NCBI GenBank assembly: GCA_015680685.1
Contig: MNCI01009539.1
Coordinates: forward strand, 45,293-109,292
From: Gnetum montanum
Taxonomy: Eukaryota; Streptophyta; Gnetopsida; Gnetales; Gnetaceae
DNA: 64,000 nt
Reading direction: 5' to 3'
The notes beneath the pieces are model-generated. The model saw only the letters and a list, made by a program, of their open reading frames with translations, was not told where the DNA came from and made no database searches. The translations under genes and the position numbers were made by a program. Shown here in pieces: positions 45,000-56,676 of this stretch (positions are counted from its first letter, which is position 1; each line of letters starts with the position of its first letter).

Positions 45000-47457
45000 A
45001 AAGATTTAAATGATGGTGAGGCCTTTGGAGAATCAGCTGCTTGTGGTTGTAAGGACTTGGTTGGACTATTGGTTCTAAAGAAGGGTCTCTTCTTTCTACA
45101 GTTGTTTGAACCAATAGTTGCTATAGCTGGGTAGGGAGCTCACCCTACATAGTTTGGAGCAGGTGGTAATGGAGCTAAGGGTGAAAGAGGTGCAGTCGAA
45201 TGAGAAGAATAGTATGTTTGTGAAACATCACCCCTACGAGAAGAAGTTCTATAGTACTCATGGGTTTGGTAGTGAGACTATGAAGTGAAGTGACTAGTGG
45301 AGTCATGTAGAGAGATCAACTACTACACATAGTATTTGTACAGTCAAGTTGATAGTAAGGGTATTGTTGTCATTGTAGTGGCACTTCTAATGATTGTGGG
45401 TGTTACCACTATTGATACTATTTGATTGGTTCTGGTGGTATTCCACTTGGATAATACGTTAAAGGTTGGTGGAACTACCTTGGGTTACCTTGTGGATAAG
45501 GTAACCTGCAGGGTGTCTGTCGTCTGTTTAATTATTAGTTTAGTGCATACACCCCATACTCCTACAAATGGGAGATTACTGGGTAACATCCCTTAGGATG
45601 GTCATATAGGCATATCTCACATCTACCATCATTATTTGTGTCCAAATCCACAACCTCTTCAATGATGGAAACTTTTCCCTTACCTGTGTCACGTGCATAT
45701 TTAGCTTCTTTTTTTCTCTCCTCTCTCAATTACTACCTTGCTCTCTAGACTCCTCTAATATTTTGAGAACGGTTTGAAATTTATTATCTAAGGAGTCCCA
45801 CATTTGGTCTACATTTGCTGATACATCTAATGCAAAATTTTGAATGGGAAAATTCTTCCTATTCACCATCTCTTTAAGTGGTGACTCTTCTTCATCCTCA
45901 CAAAATCTAACTTCCTTCTTTTGGAGGGAAGGATCTCTATTGTATTCTTTCACACTTTCTCTTTTCTTTAACTCACCTTCCTCCTTGGCAACTTGGTCCA
46001 AAAATCTTTGTATTTGATAGGCTATGAGCTCAAATAGCCTTCCTTGGGCATAAGTCCCAAGGGTTCTTTGCATTTTGTACCTAAGCCCATCTATGAGATG
46101 GTGTAGTTATTTCCTTTGTAAGTAACCATGGCAATGGCAATGATGTAATAGTTCATAATATCAGCCCATGGAAGCATCCATGGGTTTGCGTCTTCCTTCT
46201 TTCCATCCTTGGATTTGCTTACACAAGTTGGACACTCAAGGGTATGTTTGATACTTATCGTTGAATAGCTCTAACATGGTACTCCATCAATGAATGGATT
46301 TTAGTTCTAAGGACCAGTACCAACTTTCTACTTCCTTAATTAGTGTCTGTTGAAAAAAATTTAGCTTTTGTAACTCATTTTCTATATTTTGCAAGGAACA
46401 TGCATCATAGAACACTGGTAGATGATTTTGAGGATCGACGTTGTATTCCCCCTTCAAATCGTGGGATATTGTTCATGTCTAATCTTTTGATCCTACTATC
46501 CTTTTGGTGCCTTTTTGGGATCCTAACAACCTCATTTATATCTAACATACATTAGGTAGCGAGTAGAGGTTCATTGTAATCATATCCTCTATGGTATCTA
46601 TGATGCCTATGCTATCCCCTACTTTTCCTCCTTTCATGATGTGTTTCTCTAGAATGCCCCTGTCCCCTTTCTTGACTATTTTATCTATGATCCCTATTTC
46701 ACCTACCATTATCCTTAAGGTCTTTTTCCTTACGGTTGTGTTCAAATCCTAAAGAAGAGGGGGAAGGAGATGATAAAGGTGAAGAGGAAGGAGGTTTGGC
46801 ACCATGATGGTGCTTGTTACCTTCTCTTTAGTGGTCATGGCCTTGGTTATGCTTACGATCAAAATTTCCATTTAGGTCATGTGTTCATGTTCCTTTTTTG
46901 GATCCTTTGTGTCCATCGGTACTAGAATCCAGGTTATAGATAGTTGAGTGAAGATTCTGATACACAACCCCTTGACTAAAGTCAACGGGAGGAACATCAT
47001 TTTGTAGAAAACATCCTAAGGCAGGTTCACCATCCTCATTTTCACTTAGAACATATAGGATGTCATGAGACCACTTCCCCTTCATAGATTTATAATGTCT
47101 CTCCTATTATAGGTCCCTTTGGCATTGTGCCTCTATGGGTCAATACTCTCTCAAGTCGTGTTCATGGACAATATACTCTACCTGTAAGTGCTACATACCA
47201 ATTCATGTGAGGGCATGAAGAAGCATGTTTGGGACTAAGTGATTGAGAGGCAACACTATGTTACCTTCTAAATCACGCCAACACAGTTGTTCATCCTAGT
47301 GAAGGATAAAGGTAAAGTTTGGTATATACTCATTGGGATGAGCATATACCATAGAAAACTATTGGGGAACTTGTGGGTCATCATGTGTACTATGCCTCCG
47401 ATTGTTCATTGTGTTGGACCTAGGTGTTGAAGCACTCTCATAAGAAGAAGGAGACAT
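45000..47457 (-). pseudogene. gag of element D
   Basis: It starts at the minus-strand ATG 47455-47457 ('MSPSSYESASTP'), with 'VYAHPNEYIPNFTFILH' near 47300-47350 as in C and F. A charged R/H-rich region lies at 46600-46750. The gag core is near 46150-46480. A K/E-rich helix with 'VKEYNRDPSLQKKEVRF' (45880-46000) follows, then a Cys/His motif 'CEICLYDHPKGCYPVISHL' (about 45565-45620), and a Q/P/Y-rich tail at 45200-45530. Several stops. Confidence 0.72.
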
Positions 47458-47539
47458 GATTAATTCTTTAGTGTACATTACTCTTCTTTTCTTGATGATT
47501 GTGGGATCACTAAAGTTCTAATTAGTGCACAATAACAAA

Positions 47540-47559
47540 GTCCCTGGCAATGGTGCCAA
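47540..47559 (-). other. Primer-binding site of element D (best preserved)
   Basis: The minus strand reads TTGGCACCATTGCCAGGGAC directly after the LTR. It differs from the tRNA-Asp complement TTGGCGCCGTTGCCGGGGA only at three positions, each of them a CpG changed to CpA. Confidence 0.85.
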
Positions 47560-48443
47560 TGATGAGCGGTGAGGTACTCATACATTCAACCATACGAATA
47601 TGAGCGTTACACGTGATCCAGTTGNATACATTCAACCATACGAATATGAGCGTTACACGTGATCCAGTTGAATTTCAAGGACTAAGTGCTTATGCACCTT
47701 CACAAAACAAGGATGGGTTAGGTGATTGTTGTCTTTCCAAGATTACTCTTCTGGCACAATTGTATGGTTAAGTAAACTTGAGGTATATGATTTTTATGCT
47801 CTTTATCTTTTATGTCATGGTGCTAAACAGGGAGAAATGAAATAATTAACTAATTTAATTTAACTAATTAGCTAGGTTCTAACTAGTCCTAACACCAACA
47901 TCCATTCCCACTCTCCGTACACATCCTAAACTAGTGTAACAGTACTAGTATTACCAAACACTAGTTGTTAATGGGTTACTAAGTGTTCCACATGTGCTCA
48001 AAGTGATTGTACTGAGTGTGCTTACTTGTTGAAAATAAACAAATCAATAAAATAGCTAATTAACTAACAAAAGCATTGAATAACTATAAATAACATTAAA
48101 TGCAATAAATAAGCTATTTTGAATGTTGCAAGGTTTATCACAAAGTTTGTTTTTATTTCTAGACACAAGGTGTTCTCAGGTACATAATGCTTGAATAAAG
48201 ATCCATCACTTTATGACTCCTATAGCAGACACTCAAACATAATTTTAACTCTAGAAAGGGAAAATTGTAAGAGTTCAAGTAAGAGACTAAGAAACTAACT
48301 ATGAAACCAAGTGTCCTTGTCTCTTATTTATAGCCGAGGAGAAAAGCTTTGATATAGCATGTCCTATATCGCTTTGGCACCTCCGATATCATGTACCTGA
48401 TATCAAAGGTCTAATATTGGGGGTTCAATATTGCGACTCATCA
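47560..48443 (-). repeat. 5' LTR of element D
   Basis: Colinear with 38503-39355 but about 46 bp longer because of the duplication around the N at 47625. Ends ...TTGCGACTCATCA on the plus strand. GATATC-type dyads at 48350-48440; TATA box near 48325-48340. Confidence 0.85.
47580..47670. other. Single-N join with exact 45-bp duplication (likely assembly artefact)
   Basis: 47580-47624 and 47626-47670 are identical, separated by N at 47625. The 3' LTR of the same element has a single copy of this segment, which supports an unmerged contig overlap. Confidence 0.88.
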
Positions 48444-49957
48444 TCATTGACATGATCTCATTGACATAGGGTTTGACTCGTTGGTGTGTACTCGTCAATG
48501 GAGTACCTAGTTTTTGCCTATATATGTGCACCTACCTACAAAATTTATGACATTCCTTTGTTAGTTGTAGTGAAGCACATGTAGCTTTTCCACTTCAAAC
48601 TTTGAATATTTTTTGAGTGCCCATAGTAGAAGTCAAAGAGTGCATGGATCTTTATTCAAGAACTATTGTATTTGAGTACTTTAGTATGGATGGTAATAAA
48701 GATGATCTTTTCTAATAAACCTTGAGGCACTTGGACTAGATCAATTATTTTACTTATGCATTTAATATTCCAACAATTTCCTTTAATGTTTTTAAGTAAT
48801 TAAGTAATTAATTAATATATATTAAATAGAAAACATAAGTATAAGCATATTTCTAACACTTGGTAATTCCATTAACACATAACATTTGGTAACCCAATGG
48901 TGCTATACATGTTCAGGATGTGTACGACAAGTGGGAATGGATGCTTATGTTAGGATTAGTTAAGTGATAGCTAGTTATTAGATTAGTTACACATTAAACT
49001 ACTTTATACTTTATTCTTATATGGATTACAACATAAAAGAGAAAATCATAAAAATCATATGCATTAGTTGCACTTAACCATACCCTTGAACTTCACAAGT
49101 GGAACTAGGAAGACAATGATTGCAATGGTTAGTTTCACATCTTAGAACCTAGTGTACTTAGAGAATTAAAGTTTTTGAAATTTAACTAGACGACTAAGTG
49201 AATGTTGGTAATTTGTATCATTGGGCATAGGGTATACTTATCAGTCATCATTCATGTTGTTGCCAGGGACTTTAGTTTGATATATGCGCTATCTAGGACA
49301 TAGTTGAAATTATTCAACATCATTGGATTGAACCTTAAAGTTGTAATCATTGCAAATAATAACAATTATAAAAAGAACATTGATTTTTTCTTCTAATCCA
49401 AAATTTATTCTCCTCATAGGGATGATTCTCTACCAAAATTCAAGCATACATCCAATCAAAGTAATGAATGATCAAATTAGCTAGTGCATGAGCAATGCCA
49501 AGTGGTATATACTCATCTTGATGAGTATGTGCCTGATTTTACCTTCATCTTGCATCAAGATGACTAGATGTAGTGGAGGGACATGAAGGAAAACATTTTG
49601 TTGTTGCCTAATTGAGCAACTCCTATGATGCTCCAACAAACTCTTATGAGGTTGGGCATCCAAGGGTTGCATACTAAGTGTGTTGTGTAGTATCATGACT
49701 CTAGGGATTAGCATCCCACTGAGGCATAATGTAAAATAAATTGACAATAGGAGAAGCCCTATGAAGCTATGAAGGGAAAATAGTTCAATAATCCCTTATT
49801 TCTATTAGGCCAAAAAAATAGTGAGGATCCTTTCTCTGGGGGTTTTCATTTTACTAACTCTCTTCCCCTTAGTTTTGACAAAGGAGGATTCAATGAAAAC
49901 TTGTAGTTTATTGTAAATAATCTTGGTTTAGGAAAGAATGAATTCCATGATCATGGA
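48444..49957 (+). mobile_element. Element E: 5' LTR remainder, PBS and gag start (Athila-like)
   Basis: The LTR continues from 38461-38502 and ends at 49250 (...CAGTCATCA). Its R/U5 matches the LTR of C (for example GGTAATAAAGATGA at 48692). The PBS is TTCATGTTGTTGCCAGGGAC (49251-49270). A gag N-terminus follows at about 49390-49957 ('TNPLFLLGQKNSEDP'-like text at 49787), with the start codon position mutated. Sequence is cut at 49958 by element F. Confidence 0.7.
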
Positions 49958-50833
49958 TGATGAATGTGCTTTTGTCATTGGCAAAAATGTTGCATACATG
50001 ACATTGGGGCTATGACATTATGTACGCAAGGTTGGGATCCAGCTATGATGTCATGTATGCGACATCAGGGTGTATACAACAAGGGTATAAATACCATGCC
50101 TGGGCTCCAATTTTTGTAGCTAGTTTTTAATCATTTTTAGTTAGAGTAGTGAAGCTCTTGTTGTTTCCTTTCCTTAGAGTTAGAATATTTTCTGAGTGCC
50201 CATAGAAGGTGTCTAAGTGTGTACAATTCTTTATTTGAGCATTGATGTACTTGAGCACAATAGTACGACGGGAATAAAATGAACTCTTTTGAAAATCCTT
50301 GAAATATTAAGAATAGATTAATATTTTATTTAATTCATTTTAGTTTCTTGGTCTCTACTTTAATGCATTTGAATTAAGCTATTTATTTCCAAGTAGTTAA
50401 TGAACATGAGCATGACCACTTTGAGCATTCATATAGTACTTGGTGATCCAACAACACTTAATTTTTGGTAGCCTAGCAATGCTATATGTGTTTAGGATGT
50501 GTCATGGAAAGTGGGATGGTTACTTGTATTAGGCTAGTTAGGTAGTAGATGAATTAGATCTTTAAGTACTTTACCTTTCATTCTTGTTGTAGGTGATTAC
50601 ATCTATAAAACACAAAATGATAAAAATCATATACCTTAATTACACTTCAACCATACCCTTGAACTTCACAAGTTTAGTTGGGAGGACAAAAAATATTCTC
50701 AATGTCCATTTCACTTCACTTCCTAGAAGAGCTAGTGCATTAGATAATCATAGGTCCATAGAATTCAACCAGATTGTGAGTAATGCCTTAGTGATTCATA
50801 TGGTTGGGCGTATGGGTACCTCACCACTCATCA
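49958..50833 (+). repeat. 5' LTR of element F
   Basis: 876 bp, TGATGAATGTGC...CCACTCATCA. The U3 differs from the other copies: it holds a cluster of GACAT/ATGTC and GTATGCGACAT-type words (49990-50070) before GGTATAAATACC (50089-50100). R/U5 matches C and E. Confidence 0.82.
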
Positions 50834-50984
50834 TTGGCACCATTGTTAGGCACCTTTTTATTGTTTCATGCACTATCTAGGACCTAGTGATAAGTATTTA
50901 AATCATTGGAACAAACCTTAGATTCATATCTTATTTTACCATTACTACAACAATTCTCAAAGCACATTGTGATTTTTATTTTGC

Positions 50985-53570
50985 TAATCGAAAATTTCTT
51001 CTTCTCATAGAAGCAATTCTATACCCAAGGTTGATAGAGTTAATCCATCAAAGCCTTAACAATATTGAATTATATATACCCATTCTAATGAGTATGTGTC
51101 AAACTTCACCTTCATCTTACACTAGGATGAATAGCTGTGGTGGTATGACATGGAGGGCAACATTGTGCTGCCGCCTGATCATGTTGCTCCTGCAATGCTA
51201 TATCAAATGCTTGCACAATGTGGTCTTCAAGACTACCATGGGGAGTATACTATGGAAGATGCTGATGCCAGGGATTACCATCCCACCAAAGCACAACGTG
51301 GATAAGATTGAAAGATAGAATAGTGCTATGATTTTTTGAAGGAAAAAGGACTTAATGATTCTTCATTCCTGTTGTACCAACAAGCTAGCAGGGAACTCTT
51401 CTCTAGGGATTTTCCATTCAATGAAACTCCTCTCTTTGACTTCAGTGATGGAGGTCAAAACTAGAATCTACACTCCATAGTTCGTAATCCTAATTCTAGT
51501 AATAATGGATCCAATGAAAAAGAAGGATCTAGAGGGGTAAGTTAGGATAGGGATGCAGATAAGAAGCAAGATTGTGATCATGGTCACAATCACCGAAGAG
51601 GTAGTAGTGGGCACTATGACTGTTCTAGTTCTCCTTCCTTTTCACCTTCATAATCATCATCTGCTTCTAGCTCTAACCATTATTGTAGAGGGTGAGATCA
51701 TGATGGAGATGATAGAAATAAACAAAACAACTGATGGCACCAAAATAACCAAAGGGACCATTGGGATAGACAAGATCAAGGATGTAGACGTTTAAGAGAG
51801 GCACATTTTCATGAATGAAGGGGTAGTAGAGGGCATCGTAGGGACCATGATCAAGGCCTCAATGAGCCTATATTTACTACTTGAAGTATGCTTAACATTA
51901 TAGAGGTAGTTAAAATTCCAACAAGGCATGTGAAAAATAGTTGGATTAAATGGTTAGGCATGAAGAACATTTCTTGATTTAAAGGGAGATATAACTCTAA
52001 TCCACAAAATCATCTTCAAGCTTTTAAAGATGCATGTGCTATGTAGAACATAGAGAACAAGTGACAAAAGTTAAAGTTATTCCCCAAGACACTCATTAAG
52101 GAAGCAAAAAATTGATGCTAGTCTTATAGCTGAAATCTATCAGATAATGGAGTATCATGCCTGAGTTGTTCAATGATAAGTATCAAACATACTCCATAGT
52201 GTCCAACTTAAGGAAGAAAATCCAAGGATGGAAACAAGAAGCAAACAAATCCTTGGATGCTACCATTGGCCAATAATATGCCTTGATGAACAAATGTCTT
52301 GGCCATGGTTATTCTCATTTGGTTCAACTTTCTCACATTATAGATAGGCTTTGTAATGAAATGAAGAAAACCCTTGGTGTCTATGCCCAAAGTTGACTAT
52401 AAGAACTAAATGCTTTTTAGATACAAATATTAATAGAGTAGGTAGCTAAATAGGAGGGTGAACTAAGAAAAAGAGAAAGTGCAAAAGAGTACAATCATGA
52501 TTCTTTAATTCACAAGAGGGAGGTTCAATTATGTGATAGTTAAGATGAGTCCATATTTGATGAGGGGGTGCATAAGAAAGCCTTGCCACTCAAACAATTT
52601 CAATCTAAACTTACAACTAAGGTTGATTAGTTAAGGAACTCAATGGATAATAGATTCCAAGCTATTCTCAAAATTGTTGAAGAGTCCAAAGAATAAAGGA
52701 AGCATAAAGAAGTTGAACATGCATTTTACAAAGATAAGGGTACGATTGCTACAATTGAAGAAGTTGTAAACATTGAATTAGATGATGATCATGGGTGTGA
52801 CGTCTATTAGTATGAACATCCTAATGAATGTTGCCCCATTGTGTCACATCTACAGCAGTTTGGGATGTATGCCTTACATCGACAACTTACACAAAGGTAA
52901 ACATCCAGAAGGTTACCTTGTCCTCAAGGTAATATTTGATAGTTTCACTAGCAACAATCGTATTACCAAGTGGAGCTCCACCACAATCATATGAATAGTA
53001 TTGATAGTGGTAGCAACCACCATCATGGGCACTTACACTACTAAGGCAACAATACCCTTACCGGTAGCCTGATCCATATGGTTATCATGTAACAACCCAT
53101 GTCTTCAAATGACTCCTCTAGTCATGTCTCTAATTTTCTACCTTACTACCACCCTTTAGATTATTATTGAGCTCATTCGCCACATGAGAAAAGGGATATC
53201 ACCTCTTATCCTTATCCTCCTATCCCTGCACATATTCCTCCTCCAATTATACAATTACCACCTACTCCTCCTATGTAGGGTGAACTACCTACTCAAATGC
53301 AATAATGAAATACTATGAGGGCTATTAATCTACAACTGAATCATCAATCAAAGGGGTAAAATGCCCAATCAAGAAAAAGTCCTTTCTTTTGACCCTGTAG
53401 TCTACCTAAGCCTTCACATACCCCTATGGTTGACAATCCTACTCCTGCCTCTTCCTCCATATCAAATTCCTTTTGGCCTCCTTCAAACCAAGTTTTTCTT
53501 AGGATCCATACTATAATGCTCACTCATACTATGTCTAATTAGATCCATATAGGAAACGTTTGAAACACCA
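50985..53570 (+). pseudogene. gag of element F
   Basis: The position of the start codon reads ATT (compare ATG TCTTCTTC in element C), so initiation is lost. N-terminal text 'NEYVSNFTFILH' lies near 51085-51130 and 'GNIVLPPDHVAPAMLYQML' near 51153-51210. A D/R/H-rich region (51540-51800), the gag core (about 51960-52190) and a K/E helix (52440-52700) follow, then a damaged Cys/His motif (CDV..YEHPNECCPIVSHL, 52798-52853) and a Q/P/Y-rich tail to about 53300. Stops throughout. Confidence 0.68.
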
Positions 53571-53599
53571 TCAATTTTGGGCCATCATGATTCTCTAGG

Positions 53600-55939
53600 T
53601 GTAATGCCCTGATAAACTGCACAAATGGTTCGACACCCTAGAAGTCCTAATGCCTACAAGGTTACATTCAAGTGTGTCCACTACACTCCTCAGCATAGTT
53701 AGCATAGTGCCCAGTTGTAGGGCCAGTTTGCACAAATGGAGCATTGAAGGTAGATCATACAATCTAACAAATTTTCTATCTCCTTGGCTGACAAGCTAGC
53801 CACACTCTCTAGCTTGCCTAGCTTAATACATGACCCAATTGATGGTCTACCTAGGGACCATGCTAGGAGCTATTGAAGGTGTTTAGGATCAACTAAAAAG
53901 TTTGGCAAGTCTTCTAATGGTGAAGCCTACTATGCTGCACAACATAGTAGGCAATGTGGTGACCAATTAGATGCACCAAAGATGCAGTTGACAATGATTC
54001 AACCCTCTAGGATACCTTCCCCACTTCATCCATGAAGCATGATTAGCATGACATAGGAGAATGTGGAAAATTTCATTAGAAATCATCTCCATTTGAGTGC
54101 TAGACTATGCTATGCTACACAGCGTAGCACAGCGTAGCACAGCGTAGCAAGGTTCTAGTGTGATAATACTTCTACTTAGATTTCCTTGATGAAGTAAACA
54201 TAATTTCCCATGCCTTAACCATCAAAAGTGCTTGTTCTTTTTCCACCCCAGGACATGACTAACAAACCATGATAGAGAGTTTACAAAGTAAGTTTAAATT
54301 CAGGACAAATTGGATGCTACGTTGTGCTACGCTACATAGTGTAGCAAGGTCAAAATGCATGAAGGTCCTCCGTCAAGTTGTTCTAGAAAAATAATTGCAC
54401 TTGGCCACACTCAAAACTCCAAGAATTCCTATCCCACTTTGCCCTTGGATCCCAATCAAAGTTCCTTGACAAAGCACTATAGATTAAGAAAGAGTTCATA
54501 TTACACTAGCTGCTACGTTATGCTACGATGCATAGTGTAGCATAGTGTAGTAGCGACATTGAGGCTAAAAATGTCCCAGGCATGAAACCAAGGAGTCTCG
54601 GGCTTCTTCAACATGAAAAGTGTAATGGCTATCTACTGAGATAGCTTGCCTATCCAGGCCTCACAGTGGTATTTTCAGTTTTTGGGCAAGATTTGTCTCA
54701 AAACTAGTTGCTACGTTGTGCTACGGTACGCAGCATAGCATAGCATAGCGTATGGGCATTCACGCTACTCTGCTACACTAAGTGGTGTAAGTAGCATAAC
54801 GCTTGCAAAAAAGCATCAGGATATCTCTAAAAGCTCCAAAACTCATTAACAATGGTCATTTCTACTCCAGCATCTCCTCAATAAACAAGATCAGTAGTTT
54901 GCTTTATTTTGCACATCCTTGTTGATTCCTAAAGTTGTCCCTACGCTTGACCCTACTCCTAAGAGGAGGGAAGACATAGTCCTGTAGCCTAGGCTCCACT
55001 TCACATTTGTCATTGGAATTTTTTGTAAAAAAATGGTAGTCCCCTATATTTTGGCACATGTAGGTTGAATTGTATGGTCACAGCTCAGTAGGTTTCACTT
55101 CTAGCCTTGTCCCACTCAGCGTAGCATTGCAGCGTAACATTGCAATGTAGAACTACATGGAAACATAGCACATCCACGTCTATACCCTTTGGGACCTAGG
55201 ACACGTGAAATCCAAACCACATCTTTCTCCAGCTCTTGTCTCTATAAATACCCTAGCAAACAATGTTCAAAGGATTTTCTTTTCAATTGAGCTTTCTGGT
55301 GATTAACTTCTAGAGATTGGCATTTTGGCAATTGGCTTTCTGGTGATTGGCTTTGGTGAGGAGCTTGGCAAGCAAAAGGTTGATGAACAAAAAATCCCTA
55401 TAGCAACACCTCCTAGATCTCTCCTCAACCCAGTGTAATAGCCCAGCAAGCACCGACTCCTCAATTCCTATTAGTAGGCCATTGGTAGCAGTCCAAGAGC
55501 TATGACCATACCGTTCCATTGTTAGCTATGCCTATCCAACATTACACATCAACTATACATCTTTTTCAGTTAAAAAAAGATCAAATCCCCTGATTTTGGG
55601 ATAGTGCATTTTCTTACTTAAGCTCATTTTATTTTACTATAGCATACATTTTGCATCATTGTGTCTTGATTTGCATTTATTGCTCAATTACATATCTTAC
55701 TATGCTTTTACTATTCTATGTGCTATGGTTTGCTTCGCCTAAATCTCCATGAGTAACATTTTAAAATCATTGTTCACGAAAGATTATTGTACACCATGTA
55801 AGTCCCTATCTAATTAACTAGACCATTTAGGAAACCCCATTTCTATTTTCTCTAGCATGGTCCGCACACAGATCTAGGGTTAGGTTGTACACTCAGTAAC
55901 CTCTCAGTGTTCAAGCCACCAACGTTTTCAGACATTACA
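53600..55939 (+). repeat. 5' LTR of the Tat-type element (2340 bp)
   Basis: Starts TGTAATGCCCTGATAAACTG and ends CAGACATTACA. Related to the solo LTR at 9026-10580 in its last 160 bp, at its start and in its dyad-rich U3. Here the dyads are TGCTACGCTAC/GTAGCATAGCG (54100-54790 and 55125-55150; for example three exact ACAGCGTAGC units at 54119-54148). TCTCTATAAATACCC (55239-55253) is the TATA box. The extra length compared with 1555 bp fits U3 repeat expansion. Confidence 0.78.
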
Positions 55940-55963
55940 ATTTTTGGTGCTAGAAGGAGGGCC
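55940..55963 (+). other. Candidate primer-binding site of the Tat-type element
   Basis: TTTTTGGTGCTAGAAGGAGGGCC follows the LTR end. TGGTGCTAGAAGGAGGG has the form of a tRNA 3' end complement (TGG...), but the cognate tRNA was not identified. Confidence 0.5.
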
Positions 55964-56084
55964 TTCTCTATGACCTTTCTATGTGTCATGGGTAATCTTG
56001 TACACTATCTATACCCTATTACTAGTGACCTGCTAGCATAGATGTGACACCCCCATGGTTGTGTACGCACTAGGTGGTGCAGAT

Positions 56085-56600
56085 TGGTCGCCACGATGGT
56101 TCGTTTGGAACCCTATAGGTTGAAAGTCCAAAATAGTCTACTGTGTTATGCCACCTGTATCTAGTGTAGCATGGTATCCCTATTAGTGGAGCAAGTCCAA
56201 AATTCTTTGTTGTGTCACGTTGCCAACATTTTGTGTAGCATGGTGACCCTACCAGCATAGCAATTTTTGAATAGTTTATTGTGTTCCGCTAGACTTTTTA
56301 CTCAGTTAACTACACTACACTACCTACACTTTGTGTAGCATAGTAACTCTACCAACATAGCAATTCCTTAACTATCTACTCTATTACGCTACTTATCTAT
56401 TGTGTTACGCTACCTACATTTCATGTAGCATAGCGTTCCCATCAGTGTAGCAGTTCCTACACTATCCACTGTACTACGCTACCTATGCATTGCATTATGC
56501 TAATTATGTTCTCTACAACATAGCAAACTTGTTAGTGTAGCACCTCTACTATGCTATGTTGTCCACTATGATATGCTATCCACTATAGTCTGCTACTATT
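56085..56600 (+). repeat. Leader repeats with TACGCTA/TAGCATAG dyads
   Basis: Between PBS and gag there are about five degenerate units of roughly 75-110 bp containing 'ACTGTGTTACGCTACCTA', 'TGTGTAGCATGGTGACCC' and 'CAGCATAGCAATT'. The same core words occur in the LTR U3 of the element. Confidence 0.7.
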
Positions 56601-56676
56601 TGGCATGAAAACCTACTATTTCCAAACTATTTCTTACACACATCTCTCCCTCTTACACCTCTCTCTCATAGAAAAG

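Larger units (their letters stand above)
38503..48443 (-). mobile_element. Athila-like Ty3/gypsy retrotransposon D, near full length
   Basis: LTRs at 38503-39355 and 47560-48443 flank a minus-strand element with PBS, gag, protease, RT, RNase H and integrase in order. It is the most complete gypsy copy in the window (9.9 kb including a 45-bp duplication at an N). Stops and frameshifts are frequent. It is inserted in the 5' LTR of element E. Confidence 0.85.
49958..53599 (+). mobile_element. Element F: 5' LTR, PBS and gag (Athila-like), truncated
   Basis: The LTR 49958-50833 and PBS TTGGCACCATTGTTAGGCAC (50834-50853) are followed by gag to just before the protease, where a Tat-type LTR begins at 53600. 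Orientation is the same as E, whose gag it interrupts. Protease and pol are not found in this window. Confidence 0.75.

Noticed and set aside
38461-48448. Perfect target duplication for element D
   Set aside because: CCATC and TCATT match at only three of five positions; accepted only as a decayed duplication because the interrupted LTR of element E reads across the insertion.
54100-56600. CRISPR-like or satellite array
   Set aside because: The short repeats are degenerate, irregularly spaced, lack unique spacers and are located in a retrotransposon LTR and leader of a plant genome.
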